64,000 bases of DNA, taken from assembly GCF_000219625.1 (NCBI RefSeq), contig NC_018216.1, positions 2,170,001 to 2,234,000 of the forward strand, in the 5' to 3' direction. Below are positions 53,201 through 63,449 of the stretch, in pieces. The translations under genes and the position numbers were made by a program. The stretch comes from Zymoseptoria tritici IPO323 (taxonomy: Eukaryota > Ascomycota > Dothideomycetes > Mycosphaerellales > Mycosphaerellaceae). Numbering within the stretch: the first letter of the stretch is position 1; each line of letters starts with the position of its first letter. The notes under the pieces are model-generated. The model was given only the letters and a program-made list of their open reading frames with translations. It was not told the origin of the DNA and did no database searches.

Positions 53201-54336
53201 CTTCCGTGGAAGTCATGCATCCGAGCCATGGCCTCTCGGCCAGCGGCGATGACGCAGCAAGACCAGATAACACCGTCAGACATTCACGAGCAGCCATAAC
53301 GACTATCTGTGGGTGCTGTTCTCATTCATCATCAATAGCTTCCGATGGGCGTGATCACAGCTTGCAAGTCTGACCTCACCAGAAGGAAATCTGGTCCAAA
53401 CTCTGGGGCGTGAGCCTATATGCGCAGATGGCGTCAACGCTCCGCACACTCCACACGCTAGATCAACGGGACTCGCCTCCCCAACGCAAGGCTTGCCTGA
53501 GATGTCGAAAGCGCTTTTCGTACCACTCGACGTACGGCCGAGCAACCACCAGGCTGCCTGGGCAGATGAGATGGAAGATCTGCCATGAAGGACCTGCAGG
53601 GCTTCTTCAGATTGCACCCTGACAAGTCCCAGACAGCGCAGTGGGCGAAGAGTGAAGTGAACAGCAGCTTCAAGCGAAGGAAAAATTGCACTTGGCTCGA
53701 CTGAGGAAGCATCTGCACAGCGCAGAGGATCATACTCAAACTGAACTATGCTGGTCACGGGTGATGGCCACATGTGCAGACTTAAGCTTAAACGCAGTTC
53801 CAACCAAGTGCCAAGAGTGATTTGGAATCCGTTGTTGGCCTTCAATTCTTCAACACTCCAAGGCAGAGTTCAGCATCAAAGCTTGGGGGCGGCAAATGGA
53901 ATTGCCGAGAGACTTCACGGCTGAGCTCCGCTTCCTTCTATACTTTAGTCCCGATTTTTAGTACAAGAACTCGTACCGACCTCTCCCAATCTGGGGCTTC
54001 CTCCGGTGCTAATGACGGTCCCAATATCGTGCCAATGGAATGGCCAACTGCTCTGATGACCAGCGAGCCAGCACACCAATAAGGCTGTGACAGTGAGAAG
54101 CAATAGCACCACTCCTATACGACGGCAGATCGCTGCGCATCTAAACGAGAAGGATTGCGGCTTCATACCCATCGTTCGGATATGTACCTGCATACTGGAC
54201 GTCTGATTGCGCACCGCTCAGCTGCGAGATTGGGGTCCACATTCCATGTGTATTGGAATGATGTCGAGGAGAGATTCAGATTCAAATATATCTTGGCATG
54301 CTCTACGCTTTCGAGACATAGCATGTTGAACGCGGA
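50206..54336. other. 4.1-kb stretch upstream of the homeodomain gene, no supported gene
   Basis: No recognisable protein, RNA gene or transposon. Frames of 160-180 codons at about 51580-52065 and 53303-53845 (minus) are Cys/Arg/Ser-rich, without motifs or consistent introns. The sequence is not repetitive by eye. It may be a large regulatory region of the homeodomain gene, a non-coding RNA locus, or an eroded island. Confidence 0.4.
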
Positions 54337-56277
54337 TCACGCTGCTTCCGTGACCGCGGTCTCCTCCTCAGGAGCATCTGCGACAACTTCGTCGACGACC
54401 GTAGTGTTCTCCCGCTCGCCCGCGTTCGTCAAATTAGTGACCGCGGCATCATCTCCATTCTGTTCCGCTGCTTCAGTCTCGGCCTCTGCTTCCAAGTCCT
54501 CGGCAGTCACGAAGGGCATCTCCTCAAGGTCTTTCGTGCTCTCCACCTTGTTCAACAAGCTTAGATTTGACGATCGTGCTTGCCGCAGGGCACGCCATTT
54601 GGCATTCTGAATCGCATTTTCGAAGCTGGCTTTCTCTTCATCATCTGCTGCGAAGTCTGCGTCCAGCTTGTCGGTCTTTACCTTGTCCACCAGTTGCTCA
54701 ATCGTGGGCGCAGTGTAGCGGGCCGGGTCTTTCAACGCTTCTAAACCGCCGCCGCTTCCCTCATCTAGGAAGCTCAGATTCATGGCGCCCATAGGTTTCT
54801 CCGGGATCTTGCGAGGGCGAGTTGCCTGTGCGGCTCCTTTCCTTGCAGCCATCTCTTGCTCAGTCGAAACAGGACCTCGCACGATCGAGGGGCAGCTTTC
54901 AACCTTCCAACGAACCCAGTTCTTGTCCCGAGCAAGGACTGTCTCGACCATACGACAATATTGCCGCCCTTCTGCCGTCGACGAAATGTAAGAAGTGATG
55001 GTCGATCGCGTCGTGGTCGCCCATTGCGTGTCTCCTTCATTCAGCGCGAAAGAATAAAGCATAGACTTGTTCGTCGTCGTCAACGAAGCCAACCTCTTCT
55101 TCGCTTTGTCGGTTAATGATAGTAGGAAATCGATGAGGATCAACGCCTGGACCAGGATATGGCGTTGGAAGGCCAGGTCGCTCAACTCGAGGTCAAACAG
55201 ATCCTTGCTCGTGAGGTACTTCGGGTTGTAGTTATCCATGAGGTGGTCACTACTGTCATCGACGGTGCCGTTCTCGCCAATCTTTCGCTTCGTGCCTCGC
55301 TTCTCCTCTTCACCGGCCTTCGTTTGTACCACTGTCGGCGTTTTCTTGAACTTGACAATGGTACTTGCCAACCCTTTCTTGAACGCCGTGAATTTTGCTG
55401 TGTCGAATAGTCGAGTTGGGTCCGAGAAGTCATGCTGGAGTCTCCAGAAAATGGGATACAGCTCGCTTGTAGGAAGTGCCTCCTCTTCTGGTATCTTCTT
55501 GTGTGGCGCCTTGATCGGGACGGCTTTGCTTCCAGGCTTGGTGGGCACTGCAGGCGCGGGTGTGTGTTCTTTGATCGGTTCCTCCTTTGGCTGGGAGTCA
55601 ATCTCCATGTGCTCGCCATTACCCTCTGCCGGGACGACTTCGGAATCGTCAAACTTTGTCGTATTCTCGACGTGGAATTCTCCTCGCAGATTCACGGAGC
55701 TCTTGTCGCCCAGTGGGAATGTCTGGAATAGGAAGAAAAAGACACGACCGCAGAAAATTGCATCCTCAGCTCGGCTCAATCGTCTCAGCAATTCATTGCA
55801 AGATCGCAAGAAGATCAAATTCTTCTTGTGGAAATCCTTCTGTGCCAGTCGATCCCGTCGAGAATCGAGATAATCGAAGACAATCCTGCAGCCATCGGTC
55901 GTCTGACTGTCCAGAAGCTCCTCCAGCAGCAGACAAATGAGAGCAGCGTCGCATCTGCCGCGATCACCGCATATGAGAACAATGTCCAGGAGATTCCAGA
56001 CTCCGACGAAAGCCGGATCGCTAATGCTCGTAGACGTGATCAATGAGTAGAACACCTCTCTTACGGCAGTTTCGACAGCAGAGAACTTGTACTGCTGATC
56101 GTGGTGTTCCGCAAAATCATCCAGCAGCGCTTCGATGTCATCTACGAACTCGGCGGTGGGTAATGCAGGCTCCACGGAAGTCTCTGGTTTGACCGCGCTG
56201 GCCCGCCGAAGCAGAGATTGCAGTCGCGAAGCAATTTGTGCGACCACTTGCAGATCCGATGCGACTTCGACCGCCAT
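54337..56277 (-). CDS. THOC1: THO complex subunit 1 (Thoc1/Hpr1)
   Basis: Core subunit of THO/TREX, which couples transcription elongation to mRNA export in the nucleus. Single exon, 646 residues from MAVEVASDLQVVAQIASRLQ at 56277; the frame is open 12 codons further to a TTG only. Thoc1 marks: VFYSLITSTSISDPAFVGVW followed by NLLDIVLICGDRGRCDAALI, NLIFLRSCNELLRRLSRAED, AIFCGRVFFFLFQTFPLGDK, SSVNLRGEFHVENTTKFDD, then LYPIFWRLQHDFSDPTRLFD and FKKGLASTIVKF. A conserved C-terminal helix region has NWVRWKVESCPSI and MGAMNLSFLDEGS. It ends in an acidic Ala/Glu tail; no death domain is seen, as usual in fungi. Divergent from CSM3, with 363 bp between starts. Confidence 0.9.
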   Translation of the reverse strand: MAVEVASDLQVVAQIASRLQSLLRRASAVKPETSVEPALPTAEFVDDIEALLDDFAEHHDQQYKFSAVETAVREVFYSLITSTSISDPAFVGVWNLLDIVLICGDRGRCDAALICLLLEELLDSQTTDGCRIVFDYLDSRRDRLAQKDFHKKNLIFLRSCNELLRRLSRAEDAIFCGRVFFFLFQTFPLGDKSSVNLRGEFHVENTTKFDDSEVVPAEGNGEHMEIDSQPKEEPIKEHTPAPAVPTKPGSKAVPIKAPHKKIPEEEALPTSELYPIFWRLQHDFSDPTRLFDTAKFTAFKKGLASTIVKFKKTPTVVQTKAGEEEKRGTKRKIGENGTVDDSSDHLMDNYNPKYLTSKDLFDLELSDLAFQRHILVQALILIDFLLSLTDKAKKRLASLTTTNKSMLYSFALNEGDTQWATTTRSTITSYISSTAEGRQYCRMVETVLARDKNWVRWKVESCPSIVRGPVSTEQEMAARKGAAQATRPRKIPEKPMGAMNLSFLDEGSGGGLEALKDPARYTAPTIEQLVDKVKTDKLDADFAADDEEKASFENAIQNAKWRALRQARSSNLSLLNKVESTKDLEEMPFVTAEDLEAEAETEAAEQNGDDAAVTNLTNAGERENTTVVDEVVADAPEEETAVTEAA

Positions 56278-56640
56278 CGCGAGGAGATTCGGACGTCCGC
56301 TTGGTGATCGCAAGGATGCGCTGATCCAGCGGAGGAATCTTCGATGTTGTTATGCGGGCATTGCTGACCGCGGTAGATGAATCGTCCGTAGCAGCCTCGG
56401 TGGGTGTCCTGTTATAGTGCGAGGTTCCGGCGCAATTGCTGTGATGTCGGTGATTGCGCTTTGATGTGATCTGCGAGATGATGTCGCCGCAGCAATCCAA
56501 CTTGGAAGTGAATGTTGAAGATTGTCAAGGATGTCACGTTAAACTTTCGGTTAGGTTCCTAGCGTGACTTCCGTCGCGTATTCTTTACCTCAACGCGTCT
56601 CCCAGCTTTCCCGACGACAGCAATACGACCACAATACACC

Positions 56641-57620
56641 ATGGCCTACACAGCATCTCCCAACGCCAATGCTGGCGCGACTACGAACGATGAGTTGGAT
56701 CAGTTGCTGGACATGGACAATGCCGTGGACGACTTCCTGAACGACATTGGAGCCCGCGCCGGCGAGCAGGGCAATACAAGAGCAACGGAACCGGCAGCAC
56801 GCGATGAAGATCAGGAAGTTCAGGTGAAGAAAAAGCGGAATCCTGTTCCAAAATTGGACGAGAACCGGTAGGAAGCTCTCGCATAATCAAAGCATTGCAC
56901 AGTGCTGACGGACACAGATTATTGTCCAATGCCGGTATTCCTAGACTCCGCAAGATCACGAAAACGAAGCTCAAGTTCCGCGGCAAGGGCTATGAATTCT
57001 CCGACATATCGAACCTTCTGAACACATATCAGCTATGGCTGGACGATCTCTATCCGCGAGCGAAGTTCCGAGATGCTCTGACAATGGTGGAAAAGGTTGG
57101 ACACAGTAAGCGTATGCAAGTCACAAGAAGAGCATGGCTGGACGACACAAAGCCAAATCGGCAAGGCCTGGATCCAGACGTGCAAATGTCGGGTGCAAAT
57201 GGAGAAGACAACACGGATGCGAATGGTCAGCGAGAGGAAAGCCCAATGTTCGGGGATAATGTAGGAGTCGGGCCTCGGGAAGATGAGCTGGATGCGTTGA
57301 TGGCAGAGAGTGGAGGCAATACGGAACCAGGTCGCGATAACACACGGCCCGATCGGACAGACGGTTTGCGAGACGAGCCTGACGACGATGAGCTGGACGC
57401 TCTGCTCGCAGAGAATGATGCTGCTGCTGCTCCTCCCCAACCAGCAAAGACGCGAGGACCGTTTGCTGAGGATTCCGACGACGATGATCTGGACGCACTC
57501 ATGGCGGAGCAAGAGAGCAATACCAGAGACACATCAAGTGTACAGGCGATTAAGCCTCCTGCTGAAGAAGATGACGATTTCGCAGACGATGAGGAAGCTA
57601 TGGCGAGCATGGGTTGGTAG
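56641..57620 (+). CDS. CSM3: replication fork protection complex subunit Csm3/Swi3
   Basis: Partner of Tof1/Swi1 at replication forks, needed for fork pausing and S-phase checkpoint signalling. Exons are 56641-56867 and 56918-57620, with a 50-nt intron (GTAGGA, GTGCTGACG branch, ACACAG), giving 309 residues. The conserved Swi3 domain (about residues 65-165) reads RNPVPKLDENRLLSNAGIPR, LRKITKTKLKFRGKGYEFSD, then LLNTYQLWLDDLYPRAKFRD and ALTMVEKVGHSKRMQVTRRA. The C-terminal half is acidic, with three similar motifs, EDELDALMAESG, DDELDALLAEND and DDDLDALMAEQE, echoing NDELDQLLDMDN at the N-terminus. It ends ASMGW. These repeats may be short interaction motifs; that is inference. Confidence 0.93.
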
Positions 57621-58277
57621 AAACATTTGCTCTTTCGCACCGGAGGCTTGCATCGCTTGGAGACGATTCACGGGACATGTGGTCTGAGCATGATTACAAT
57701 ATGATGGAAGACTCTCGGCTGGAGTTTCGGACAGATCCACATTGTCTGCAGTATCCGCGACATTGGCCGGAAGCCGTGTCACCACCCATCCGCTATGCCG
57801 GGAACTTAATCTCGGCTGTTTGGGCCCTTTGGGTGGTGGAAGATGCACGGAAGGTCGCGTGCACATTCGAAACAATGGTGGCATTGTGCTGGTTGTACAG
57901 CATGGACAAGGGTGGAGGACTGGGTCCGCCACGTGTGAACGGCGTGGGACTTTTGTGCTGCGTGAGGGTGACATGGGGCTTAGAATGCGTGCGTCGGAGG
58001 ATTTCCTGCTCTCGGGTCAGATCTACAGCAGACCTCGTGGCAAACATCTGTTGTGCAATGCAGAGATGCTCAGCAAGTTTCCCGCATAGGGTCACTGGCT
58101 GAGGCATGAGCTTGTCAGCAGCAAGTCTTTCGTGAAGGGTGGTAATCGAGGCTTGCTTTTGGCAACCGAAGATCTGTTCGGTGCCTGATTGTACATATTC
58201 TGATAGTACTTTCTACACTTTTCACTCGCAAAAATGCAACATACTGCTCCAAATGCACAGTGCAGCTCTACCTTAGC
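57621..58277. other. convergent intergenic region between CSM3 and AQR
   Basis: 657 bp that must hold the two 3' UTRs. Overlapping open frames are seen (about 57614-58102, plus) but they lack family resemblance. No RNA gene seen. Confidence 0.4.
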
Positions 58278-61200
58278 TTACGATAGCTGAACTTCCGAAT
58301 CGTCCGGTTCATCTCCATTTATTGCCAGGTCCTCACCATCGTCTTCTTCCTCGTCCTCCTCACCATCCTCGACTGGCAGCTCCTTCGTCTGAGCAGGCGG
58401 CGGCAACGCCCCACCTCCGGCCTTCAAAGCCTGGACTTTTGCTTTCGTCATTTCAAAAACATACTGTCCCAGATGCTCTACGCCCTCCATCGTTGTCGTA
58501 CAAATGGCGGCTCCGTTGACCTGACCAGTCTCGTCGTCGGCGCGTCTCATTGTAGGGAACATCTCATTGGTGACGAGCTCCAATGTTTGACTCCGTGCAA
58601 AGAACGGCGCGAAAGCTTCCCTCAGCTCGAGCGAGGACTCGAAAACTTCCCTTCGGCCCAGCACGTATAGTCCCAATCGGGCACGACTCAGCGCGACGGT
58701 CAAGCGCCGGAGGTCGCGCAGGTAGCCGGGCGATGTAGTGCGAACAAGGGAGAGTATGATGTAATCGTTCTGCTCACCCTGGTACTTGTCGACAGTACCG
58801 ACCCAACCGGGCAGACCGAAGAGTCGGTTTGTCTTGCAGCGATGGTCGAGGACGTTCTTGATCAGAGCGCGTTGACCAGCGTAGGCGGTGAGGATGCTAA
58901 TCTTCTCGGCGGGATAGCCGAGGAGACGCATGAACTGGAAGAGAGCCACTGCATATTCGGCTTCCCCTAGATTTTGAAGAAAGTGCGGAGAGGGCTCGCT
59001 CTCTCCGGAGCCCTTGTAGTCTGGAACGTCGATGAATTGGTAGTCGTATCGGAAGCCAGCGTTGGCTGCGAGAAATTCGGGAGATGTCGAGGTGAAGGGA
59101 AGATCGACGAGTGATGGATACCGCCACTTGTAGAGAGCTGCAAGGGATGGGCGTGACCGACCTTGGGCATTCAAGGTGGTGTGAGGGACGCCCAGGCGAA
59201 TGAGACGTTGGAAGAGGGACTGCTCCAAGTTTGCGTAGTCCTTGAGAGCCCTGTTCTGGATGACAGGCGAGTTCTGGAGGTGATCGCCGACGAGAACGAT
59301 CCTTTGAATCTGCGACTCTGGCGCCTTTCCATCTTGTGTACGAGGAGCTTGAAGAACAAATGGCACAAAGTTCTCGACCTCCGTGACCTGCGCAGCTTCT
59401 TCCATGATCACATTGTCGTAGTGGAACCCGAGACCAGCGATCTCTTGTCGGCGCATAGCCGCGTGAGTCGATGTCATGGCAATGATTCGTGCCTCTTTGA
59501 CGAGCAGATAGTTGGCTTTGTCTCGCTGAGCGCGGAGAATTTCGAATGGTCGAATGTCAGCAAGCTCGTCGAGGAGGCGGCGAATATGGTGCTCGCAGCC
59601 CTTCGCAATGTCAACCAACTTCTCGCGTCCGGCATCAGCTGGAAAAAGCGGTTGAGGTGCGTTGGCGAAGTAGTTGTGGAACGGGAACGCAACCACAATC
59701 TCCTCCACGCTTGACGGATCAGCGTTTGACACTTCCTCCCAGTATCGCTTCCATCGCGGCTGTACGTGGACCTGATCAAAGTACTCAGCCGTCTCACAAC
59801 TGCTGCCATGAGCTCCAATGGCACCGATGCTGTCGGCAAGCCTCTGCACCTCCGCAAGGTTATAGCCTCCGCGTTCCAAGAAGGACTCGACTCGGCCCGC
59901 TTTGCTGAAGCTCGCCTCTGTCATCAATTCCTCCTCTCCATGGCCCAATCTTAGCAGATGCCGTTGATCAATGTCTAAAGCGACGATTTTCTGGAACAGC
60001 TGGTTGAGGGCTTGATTTGAGTGTGCAATCAGCAATGTCCTCTGCTGCGGAAAGTTGTGATATATGTTGCTGATGATCTGGGTCGCGACATCTGTCTTGC
60101 CGGTGCCAGGCGGTCCAACAATCATCGTCAGACCTGGCTGTGTACCAGAAGTGATGGCCTCGATTTGAGTCGGAGTGAATCGGACGTTATTGAGCCTTGG
60201 GGCGTCCATTGGGTATGGGCCAGTGTTTGCGGGCTGGTAGGTCGAGACCTTGAATGTTTCTGCAGTGGGCGCTGGCTCTGGTCCGTCAGGTTGATCGCGT
60301 CTTCTCTTTTTGCTCTTGGTGGGTGGTGGTGGCGGCTGGCTGTCCGTAGCTTCCAGAATATACGGAGGTGGGAAGATGCCATTCTGAGAAGCTTCAGGCT
60401 CTACCGTCTTCCCAGGAAGTGATTCAATCAAATGCTGCCAGTCCAAAAACGTGTCGCGGTAGTCAGCACTCTTGAGGCGGTTTGGTAAGCGCTTGTAAGA
60501 GGCAGATGATGGATCTCCATAGCCCAAAAACACTTCTTGCAGCCACGATGGTACCGGCGAGTCTGACAGAGCGAGCTGTTTCAAGCTCTCTAGGACTGGT
60601 CGGAAATTGTTCTCCCTAGCACGTCTCCGCACAATGACATTGATGTGCTCATACACCTCACCCTTGCCAGCGTCCGCTCGCGCTTTGTCCGTTTTGTACG
60701 AAGCTGCGTCCATTCGAAGTAGTAGCCGGCGTTGTCTCGGTCGCGACTGATCGTCGTTGCTCTGCACATGTTGGTTCTGTCTCAGAGGTCTCCCATTGTC
60801 GTCGAGAACGCTGATAACATCGGCGCATCGAATATCCTTCAGACCGATCGCTTCAGCTGGAGAGTGCTTTGAGCCGCCATTTGTCAATTTTGTCGAGGTC
60901 TCCTCAGGGTGCAAAGCCAAAAGAAAGACTGTGTCATCGGGCCGGAGACTTTCCCACTCTCTCCGTAAACCAGGTTGCAGTCTGCTTACGTCCAGAATGA
61001 TTTCGACCTTGACCTCGGCCGGGGTTGTCTCGCCTACACGAGGTGGCAGAGCATCAACGACTGCAGGCTTGCTGATGGGAATGGCCATGCGGGAGAAGCC
61101 ATCAAATCGTGTTACGCCTCCTCCTTTCCGTGGCTGTAATCGCTTGACGGTATCTTCAAGATGTTTTCGAATCTCGTAGAATGCCTCGTGACGATACAGA

Positions 61201-62570
61201 ACGAATGAGCGCCAGAGGAAGTCGCCGATTGTGAGGTATTGTAGGTTTAGTTTGGGAATTGGGAGCGGTTCAGATGCATTGTGTCCGTCCGTACGCAGCA
61301 TGGCGGGATGGTAAAGGACGGCCTCGCTGGGGAGGACTGGCAGATATCGCAATTCTTCCGTAAAGTATGGTCTTGCTTCGAGCGACGAGACAAGCGATTC
61401 GACCAGGAAGGCGCGATCGCGGACCAGCAGAGAAGATTCAGGATACTCCAAAGTTCGTAAGTCCATCTCCTGGCACAGCGCGATCAGCTCAGCATCGGCC
61501 AAGGCTTCCAGGTGGCCTTGGAGCTCTGCCCGTTGCGACAGAGCGCCGAAGTTTTGCAACACCAAGATCTTCAACTTCTCCGGCTGCAGCTTTTGCGCTG
61601 CCTTCTGCAGCCGCGATATTCTTGCATTCTGCTCTCCCTCATACTCCTGCCTGCCCAACTGTCGACCGGTCTGATCCTCAATTGGGAACAGACTATAGTG
61701 TTCGAGCAAAGTGTACATTTCCCTGAGACTTTCCTCGTCTTGGAAGACGGGCGACAGTTTGATGACCGTGAGCAGATTGAGATCATGCAGCAGTGTGTTC
61801 ACATATCGTCTCGTCGGAAGTTGGCTTTGCAAATCGGCGAGCAACTCGAGTAAACGCTCGCAATACCGTGTGTTGTCCTGTCGCTGGTCTGCCGTGGCTT
61901 TCGTATTGTATAGCATGTCGAAGAAATTCAGCAGCAGAGCGTGCAACCAACTCCTTTCCAACCTCAATCTGGCCTGCCCTGCGCCGTCCGCGTTGTCAAA
62001 CTTCTTCCCTGCCGCTCGCCACGCCTTTTGTAACTGCACGCTCTTTGCCAAACGCGCATCTCTTGAAGTTGCGCTGTGCAGGTTGTGCCAGATGCCAATT
62101 GAAACCAACGGAGCGCATTCCTTCCTCACAATGCCATGGTCCAGGCTTTGGAATGCGCCAACGACGAATGTGAGGAGATAAGTCCTCAGATTGGTCGCGA
62201 CCGACGTGTCGATGCTGAGATGAATGACTCGCTGAAAGAAACTCGAGAAACCGTCCGGATTGGAAGTGAAGAGAGGCCAGACGGGGAGATGTTCCTGTCG
62301 CTTGGTGTTGGCCAGCAAACACAGCAATAAAACGTGTTGGTTGGAGGCATCGTCGGTGTATCCTGGCCAGAGGTATCGTTCGACGGTCTGCAGTTGTTCG
62401 AGGAGGAGGAGGGAGAATTGTGAGAATTGTTCGTCTTCAACGAGCTTCCACAGCTGGCCGAGTGTCTGTGGAAGCACCTTTGGAGGCGCGGATGAGGACA
62501 GCCATGTTTCGCGCGCGAGCTTCGCGATGTCGTTGTCGTCGGTGAGGTCGCTGATGCTCGGGCGCGACAT
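58278..62570 (-). CDS. AQR: intron-binding spliceosomal helicase Aquarius (Cwf11)
   Basis: SF1 RNA helicase of the spliceosome that binds the intron upstream of the branch site. Single exon, 1430 residues, start MSRPSISDLTDDNDIAKLAR. The N-terminal ~650 residues are the helical ARM-like region (FFDMLYNTKATADQRQDNTR; YLTIGDFLWRSFVLYRHEAF YEIRKHLEDT). The mid-region has VNV-type linkers and LNNVRFTPTQIEAITSGTQP, the Q motif. The helicase core has Walker A GPPGTGKT (about residue 820), IAHSNQALNQLF, the DEAD-box equivalent VIMEEAAQ (about 1055), VLVGDHLQNSPVI-like VGDHLQNSPV, GRSRPSLAALYKWRY, LTAYAGQRALI, and DKYQGEQNDYIILSLVRT with ALSRARLGLYVLG. It ends in an acidic tail. Strong match in order and motifs. 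Confidence 0.96.
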   Translation of the reverse strand: MSRPSISDLTDDNDIAKLARETWLSSSAPPKVLPQTLGQLWKLVEDEQFSQFSLLLLEQLQTVERYLWPGYTDDASNQHVLLLCLLANTKRQEHLPVWPLFTSNPDGFSSFFQRVIHLSIDTSVATNLRTYLLTFVVGAFQSLDHGIVRKECAPLVSIGIWHNLHSATSRDARLAKSVQLQKAWRAAGKKFDNADGAGQARLRLERSWLHALLLNFFDMLYNTKATADQRQDNTRYCERLLELLADLQSQLPTRRYVNTLLHDLNLLTVIKLSPVFQDEESLREMYTLLEHYSLFPIEDQTGRQLGRQEYEGEQNARISRLQKAAQKLQPEKLKILVLQNFGALSQRAELQGHLEALADAELIALCQEMDLRTLEYPESSLLVRDRAFLVESLVSSLEARPYFTEELRYLPVLPSEAVLYHPAMLRTDGHNASEPLPIPKLNLQYLTIGDFLWRSFVLYRHEAFYEIRKHLEDTVKRLQPRKGGGVTRFDGFSRMAIPISKPAVVDALPPRVGETTPAEVKVEIILDVSRLQPGLRREWESLRPDDTVFLLALHPEETSTKLTNGGSKHSPAEAIGLKDIRCADVISVLDDNGRPLRQNQHVQSNDDQSRPRQRRLLLRMDAASYKTDKARADAGKGEVYEHINVIVRRRARENNFRPVLESLKQLALSDSPVPSWLQEVFLGYGDPSSASYKRLPNRLKSADYRDTFLDWQHLIESLPGKTVEPEASQNGIFPPPYILEATDSQPPPPPTKSKKRRRDQPDGPEPAPTAETFKVSTYQPANTGPYPMDAPRLNNVRFTPTQIEAITSGTQPGLTMIVGPPGTGKTDVATQIISNIYHNFPQQRTLLIAHSNQALNQLFQKIVALDIDQRHLLRLGHGEEELMTEASFSKAGRVESFLERGGYNLAEVQRLADSIGAIGAHGSSCETAEYFDQVHVQPRWKRYWEEVSNADPSSVEEIVVAFPFHNYFANAPQPLFPADAGREKLVDIAKGCEHHIRRLLDELADIRPFEILRAQRDKANYLLVKEARIIAMTSTHAAMRRQEIAGLGFHYDNVIMEEAAQVTEVENFVPFVLQAPRTQDGKAPESQIQRIVLVGDHLQNSPVIQNRALKDYANLEQSLFQRLIRLGVPHTTLNAQGRSRPSLAALYKWRYPSLVDLPFTSTSPEFLAANAGFRYDYQFIDVPDYKGSGESEPSPHFLQNLGEAEYAVALFQFMRLLGYPAEKISILTAYAGQRALIKNVLDHRCKTNRLFGLPGWVGTVDKYQGEQNDYIILSLVRTTSPGYLRDLRRLTVALSRARLGLYVLGRREVFESSLELREAFAPFFARSQTLELVTNEMFPTMRRADDETGQVNGAAICTTTMEGVEHLGQYVFEMTKAKVQALKAGGGALPPPAQTKELPVEDGEEDEEEDDGEDLAINGDEPDDSEVQLS

Positions 62571-62770
62571 GTTGTCGCAGTGGTGTTTTGACTGGAAGTG
62601 AAGGCATCGCTCTGGTAAAGTTTCGAGATTGTACTGGCAGGAGCGTCAGGAATATAGCTCGATATAGTCCGCCGTACACTTCCGACCTCCGCAGAACGGC
62701 ATTGAACCTCACGCTTCGACCTCGACGTCTTCGTGTTTCCACCCCCGCACACCACAACCTTCCGCCCGCC
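62571..62770. promoter_or_regulatory. 200-bp divergent promoter, AQR / complex I subunit
   Basis: Only 200 bp separate two divergent start codons, so promoters and leaders of both genes must share it. A CT-rich run near 62700-62740 (plus) suits the complex I gene. No specific factor sites identified. Confidence 0.55.
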
Positions 62771-63449
62771 ATGGCGCAACAACAATACCCCAAGGAGACG
62801 CAGTCCGTCATCGAAGGGCCTGAATTGGGCCAGACGAGCAAACCATTCGTGCCCGCGAGGAGTCTCAACTCCGATTACCCAGTACGCCCTGCCGAGCAAA
62901 ATGCAGCGGCCGCCTCCATCTACTGACCTCCCTCGCTCCCTACAGCTCATTGACTCCGATCCTCACTTCAAGCGCGTCGTCGGCTATGCTCGCGGCTCCG
63001 ATTACCTCGCCGCTACCGCCTTCGCCGCATCAGGACCCGCACTCATGTACTGGTGGGAGCGCATCTCGCCCTCGGAGGTCGGCCGCGGCGGCTTCGCTCA
63101 GATTATGCGTCTTTCCGGATTCATCAGCGTCACCGCGGGCTTCATGCTCTTCTATAGCCGCTCGATCAACCGATTCTACGGCTTCAGCGAGAACCGCCGC
63201 GAGATTGAGATGGACATGCGGGAAATGACGGACCGAGTGAAGAAGGGCGAGCCACTGTACGGAAAGAGCACGCTCACAGAATACATGCAAGGTGCGGCGA
63301 GCAGGCAGAGCAGATATGCGGGCACATTTTCGCATGTCATGCCGTGGTTCAACTTTGTGAACCACAACCAGCATGGCGTGGATACTGCAAAATACTACAG
63401 GAACGCGGAGAGGGAGCTGGAGGCGGAGAGGAATGGAAAGAAGTTGTGA
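62771..63449 (+). CDS. nuo-21: NADH:ubiquinone oxidoreductase 21-kDa subunit (fungal complex I)
   Basis: Accessory membrane-arm subunit of mitochondrial complex I, known from Neurospora as the 21-kDa subunit. Exons are 62771-62881 and 62946-63449, with a 64-nt intron (GTACGC donor, ctactgacc branch, TACAG acceptor), giving 204 residues. The N-terminal exon (MAQQQYPKETQSVIEGPELG) is variable. The conserved part begins YPLIDSDPHFKRVVGYARGS, with two hydrophobic segments (YLAATAFAASGPALMYWWER; GFISVTAGFMLFYSRSINRF), then EIEMDMREMTDRVKKGEPLY and the hallmark WFNFVNHNQHGVDTAKYY. It ends in a charged helix, AERELEAERNGKKL. No cleavable presequence is obvious. Confidence 0.92.

Noticed and set aside
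53303..53845. 180-codon minus-strand frame as a gene
   Set aside because: Composition and lack of motif suggest chance; no introns or start context support it.
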